From: Staphylococcus sp. Marseille-Q5304
GTDB taxonomy: Bacteria; Bacillota; Bacilli; Staphylococcales; Staphylococcaceae
DNA length: 64,000 nucleotides
NCBI RefSeq assembly: GCF_943737015.1
Contig: NZ_CALSFP010000001.1
Span: forward strand, 558,001 to 622,000
Reading direction: 5' to 3'
In this document: piece after piece, positions 60,132 to 64,000 of the stretch
How positions within the stretch are numbered: the first letter of the stretch is position 1
Layout of the letters: every line of letters starts with the position of its first letter
Made by a program: the position numbers and the translations under genes
The notes under the pieces: generated by a model
Seen by the model: the letters and a program-made list of their open reading frames with translations, nothing else
Database searches by the model: none
Told to the model about the DNA's origin: nothing

Positions 60132-60710
60132 ATGTCACTAATAACGTCGAATCCATGGTTGATGGTGTTAGCGATATTCGTAATTAATGTTGCTTACGTT
60201 ACGTTCTTAACAATGAGAACAATTTTAACATTAAAAGGTTATCGTTATGTTGCTGCAGTTGTAAGTTTTTTAGAAGTACTTGTTTATGTTGTTGGGCTAG
60301 GTATGGTTATGTCTAGTTTAGATCAAATTCAAAATGTCATTGCGTATGCTTTTGGCTTTTCAATTGGGATTATTGTAGGTATGAAGATAGAGGAGAAATT
60401 AGCTTTAGGATACACAGTTGTCAATGTCACATCTTCAGAATATGAGCTAGATTTACCAAGACAATTAAGAGATTTAGGTTATGGTGTCACACATTATACT
60501 GCACACGGCAGAGATGGAGAACGACTAAATTTACAAATTCTAACACCAAGAAGATTTGAATTTAAATTAATCGAAACGATTAAGCAAATAGATGAGAAAG
60601 CATTTATCGTCGCATATGAACCTAGAACTATTAACGGTGGTTTCTGGGCCAAAGGTGTTAGAAGTAAGAAATTAAAACAATATGATACGGATGAAGTGGA
60701 AAGTATATGA
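60132..60710 (+). CDS. DUF2179/UPF0316 membrane protein
   Basis: This protein of about 192 aa has three N-terminal membrane helices (within residues 8-80) and a C-terminal cytosolic DUF2179 domain ([21 protein letters not shown]). DUF2179 is a small ligand-binding-like domain found at the ends of many Firmicute membrane proteins. The ATG at 60132 follows AAAGGGA; a GTG one codon earlier is in frame. The next gene overlaps by four bases. Confidence 0.87.
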   Translation: MSLITSNPWLMVLAIFVINVAYVTFLTMRTILTLKGYRYVAAVVSFLEVLVYVVGLGMVMSSLDQIQNVIAYAFGFSIGIIVGMKIEEKLALGYTVVNVTSSEYELDLPRQLRDLGYGVTHYTAHGRDGERLNLQILTPRRFEFKLIETIKQIDEKAFIVAYEPRTINGGFWAKGVRSKKLKQYDTDEVESI

Positions 60711-60898
60711 AAAAACAACAAAAATTTATTGTCGAAGAACAAGAATCAATTCAAGATTGTTTGAAACGCATGCGAGAAGCGGGATATATGCCCGTAAAAC
60801 GATTTGAAAAACCAGTCTATAAAGAAAATAAAAATGGTGAAATTGAAGTCCTTAGACAAGAAATACAGTTTGTTGGAAAGTTAATGGATGAATCATAA
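60707..60898 (+). CDS. NETI-motif protein
   Basis: This 63-aa protein belongs to the NETI family of small Firmicute proteins ([26 protein letters not shown]). It overlaps the UPF0316 gene, and the pairing is conserved in related bacteria as far as I recall. Its function is unknown. Confidence 0.82.
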   Translation: MKKQQKFIVEEQESIQDCLKRMREAGYMPVKRFEKPVYKENKNGEIEVLRQEIQFVGKLMDES

Positions 60899-60937
60899 GT
60901 ATTCATAGAGAAGTAACGCTATCAGTAAGAAATGCTT

Positions 60938-60998
60938 AAAAGTCATTTTGTTGGTTCAAGTAATTTATCGTCTTGAATTAGACAAAGTGACTTTTTAT
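60938..60998 (+). terminator. Terminator after the NETI gene
   Basis: AAAAGTCA-TTTTG and CAAAG-TGACTTTTT pair with imperfections around a large loop containing TCAAG-CTTGA, followed by TATTTAAG. Confidence 0.65.
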
Positions 60999-61158
60999 TT
61001 AAGTAGAAAGATTTTAACAAAAGATGATAAAAACATTTATACATTTATACATAATTCTGTTAAACTATGATTGAAGAGGTCAAACACGAACTTTAACCGA
61101 TAAAAATTATAAAATGTACATGTTTTGGAGTTTGTGGAACTATAAAATTGAAAGATAG

Positions 61159-62472
<1,314 letters not shown>

Positions 62473-62563
62473 CTATACTTGAATTTCTCAATATTAATCG
62501 TTACACTTTAATGTATTAGTACGTTAAAATGAGATTAATTTGAAAGATACAGGGGTTGTTTTT

Positions 62564-62866
62564 ATGCAAATTGAAAAATTAAGAGGCCAAGCACTAGACG
62601 AATTGTTCGATGCTATTTTAACGCTTGAAACCAGAGAAGAATGTTATCAATTTTTTGATGATTTATGTACAGTCAATGAAATACAATCACTATCACAAAG
62701 ATTACAAGTCGCTAAGATGATTAAACAAGGGTATACTTATGCGACAATTGAACAAGAATCAGGTGCATCTACTGCCACAATCTCTAGAGTCAAACGCTCA
62801 TTACAATGGGGTAATGATGCATATACGATTATATTAGAACGCATGAACATTCCGACAACAGATTAA
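62564..62866 (+). CDS. YerC/YecD family TrpR-like regulator
   Basis: This small DNA-binding protein of about 100 aa has a TrpR-type helix-turn-helix (MIKQGYTYATIEQESGASTATISRVKRSL). YerC-like proteins are found next to purB or pcrBA in Bacillales. The effector is unknown. The ATG at 62564 fits the family better than the in-frame TTG eight codons upstream; AGGGG precedes it. Confidence 0.86.
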   Translation: MQIEKLRGQALDELFDAILTLETREECYQFFDDLCTVNEIQSLSQRLQVAKMIKQGYTYATIEQESGASTATISRVKRSLQWGNDAYTIILERMNIPTTD

Positions 62867-62954
62867 ATAAACTTTAGTGAAGTTATACATTAAACTTTCT
62901 TTCATATGAAGTTAATTGAGCTACTGAAACAAAATAATTTAATAATTACTAACA

Positions 62955-62997
62955 AACCAAATACGATGCCGTATTTGGTTTGTTTTTTGTGCTTGAG
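62955..62997 (+). terminator. Terminator after the YerC gene
   Basis: The arms AAACCAAATACG and CGTATTTGGTTT with a short loop are followed by TGTTTTTTG. Confidence 0.9.
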
Positions 62998-63097
62998 ATG
63001 AATTAAAATACGTGTTAAAAATACATAGTTTCATTTTAGAACTCAAAGAATAAAAATGATATAATTAATTGTATGTTAATTAAAGGAGTCTCCAGTA

Positions 63098-63790
63098 ATG
63101 TATGATATTAAACAATGGAAACATATATTTAAATTAGATCCAGCTAAATCAATTAGTGATGAGGATTTAGATGCGATTTGTATGTCAAATACAGATGCGA
63201 TTGTTATTGGGGGAACAGATGACGTTACAGAAGATAACGTTATTCATTTAATGAGTCGCGTAAGAAGATACCCTCTACCATTGGCACTGGAAATTTCAAA
63301 TGTAGAAAGTGTAATGCCAGGATTTGATTTCTACTTTGTGCCTACTGTATTAAATAGCAACGACGTAACATATCATAATGGCATTTTATTAGAGGCATTG
63401 AAATCGTATGGCCATGTGATTGATTTTGATGAGTTTATTTTCGAAGGTTATGTCGTATTAAATCCTGATAGTAAAGTAGCTCAAGTGACCAAATCCCAAA
63501 CTGATTTAAGCGAAGATGATATAGAAGCTTATGCACAAATGGTTAATTATATGTATCAATTACCAGTCATGTATTTAGAATATAGTGGCACTTATGGAGA
63601 GGTAGACAAAGTTAAAGCTGCCGCAGATATATTAACGGATACACAATTGTTTTATGGTGGGGGTATCTCAAGTTTAGGTGAAGCCCAAGAGATGGCATCA
63701 TTTGCAGATACAATCATAGTCGGAGATATCATTTACACCGATATTAAAAAAGCACTAAAAACAGTAAAGATAAAGGAGTCGCGTCAATGA
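63098..63790 (+). CDS. pcrB: Heptaprenylglyceryl phosphate synthase
   Basis: PcrB is a TIM-barrel prenyltransferase that joins heptaprenyl diphosphate to glycerol-1-phosphate. The protein is 230 aa. It starts [18 protein letters not shown], has the glycerol-phosphate site YLEYSGTYG and the barrel-end phosphate loop [15 protein letters not shown] and [11 protein letters not shown]. The start follows AAAGGAG. It overlaps pcrA by four bases, the standard Bacillales arrangement. Confidence 0.96.
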   Translation: MYDIKQWKHIFKLDPAKSISDEDLDAICMSNTDAIVIGGTDDVTEDNVIHLMSRVRRYPLPLALEISNVESVMPGFDFYFVPTVLNSNDVTYHNGILLEALKSYGHVIDFDEFIFEGYVVLNPDSKVAQVTKSQTDLSEDDIEAYAQMVNYMYQLPVMYLEYSGTYGEVDKVKAAADILTDTQLFYGGGISSLGEAQEMASFADTIIVGDIIYTDIKKALKTVKIKESRQ

Positions 63791-64000
63791 ATGCATTAGT
63801 AAACAATATGAACGATGAACAAAGCCAGGCTGTGCGTACAACAGAAGGTCCATTGCTAATCATGGCAGGTGCAGGTTCGGGAAAGACGCGTGTATTAACG
63901 CATCGCATTGCCTATTTATTAGATGAAAAGGATGTTTCGCCTTATAACGTACTAGCGATTACTTTTACAAATAAAGCGGCTAAAGAAATGAAAGCACGTG
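63787..64000 (+). CDS. pcrA: ATP-dependent DNA helicase PcrA, N-terminal part
   Basis: This is the start of the UvrD/PcrA superfamily 1 helicase needed for repair and for restraining RecA; the rest lies beyond the window. The visible 71 residues include the Q-motif region MNDEQSQAV, the Walker [16 protein letters not shown] and the motif Ia segment [21 protein letters not shown] precedes the ATG, which overlaps the pcrB stop (ATGA). Confidence 0.96.
   Translation, partial: MNALVNNMNDEQSQAVRTTEGPLLIMAGAGSGKTRVLTHRIAYLLDEKDVSPYNVLAITFTNKAAKEMKAR

Noticed and set aside
61081-61095. PurR box (ACACGAACTTTA) upstream of purB
   Set aside because: Only one half-site is present at the expected place; no partner with suitable spacing is visible.

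Overview
This window is chromosomal DNA from a staphylococcus. Low GC content, the gene order (ilv-leu, tsaEB-rimI-tsaD, rex, scrRBK, agr, sdrH-mroQ-groESL, pmt, nos, purB, pcrBA) and many proteins close to known staphylococcal families all support this. It is probably not S. aureus. The autoinducer segment of AgrD reads TGKPCGGFF, which resembles the S. xylosus/S. gallinarum type. IlvH is about twice the length of the S. aureus protein as I remember it, and RNAIII has no delta-haemolysin frame. I infer a member of the saprophyticus/xylosus group, without naming a species. I see no prophage, IS element or CRISPR array.

Layout. 1-2530: the 3' end of an rRNA operon (23S, 5S), a decayed second 5S fragment and a cluster of hairpins. 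2529-13800 (minus): the ilvDBHC-leuABCD-ilvA operon for branched-chain amino acids, with a promoter, a candidate CodY box, a leader peptide and an attenuator. ilvC carries an in-frame TAA. 14070-16626: tsaE, tsaB, rimI, tsaD. 16818-20334: a VOC protein, a DnaA-box cluster, an ABC-F ATPase and rex. 20589-21923: a thiosulfate uptake pair. 22120-25619: sucrose utilisation (scrR, scrB, scrK). 25669-29215: agrBDCA and the divergent RNAIII. 29217-34345: a nitrilase-family hydrolase, a nitroreductase, the repeat-rich surface protein SdrH and the AIP-processing membrane protease MroQ. 34427-37129: groESL and a DinB-like protein. 38600-38870: an apparent Fst-type type I toxin-antitoxin locus behind a LexA box. 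39105-43065: a small membrane protein and the PmtR/PmtABCD peptide exporter. 43132-53910: mixed metabolic and hypothetical genes. 54007-64000: dicarboxylate uptake, pheA, nos, NAD synthesis (pncB-nadE), purB, a YerC-like regulator, pcrB and the start of pcrA.

How it fits together. The agr neighbourhood forms a functional group: AgrD/AgrB make the peptide signal, MroQ is known in S. aureus to act on AIP production, AgrC/AgrA sense it and RNAIII is the effector. The observations most worth following are the SOS-linked Fst-like toxin-antitoxin locus, the RNAIII without hld but with three near-identical C-rich hairpins, the DnaA-box cluster between tsaD and the ABC-F gene, and the nonsense codon in ilvC inside an otherwise intact operon.
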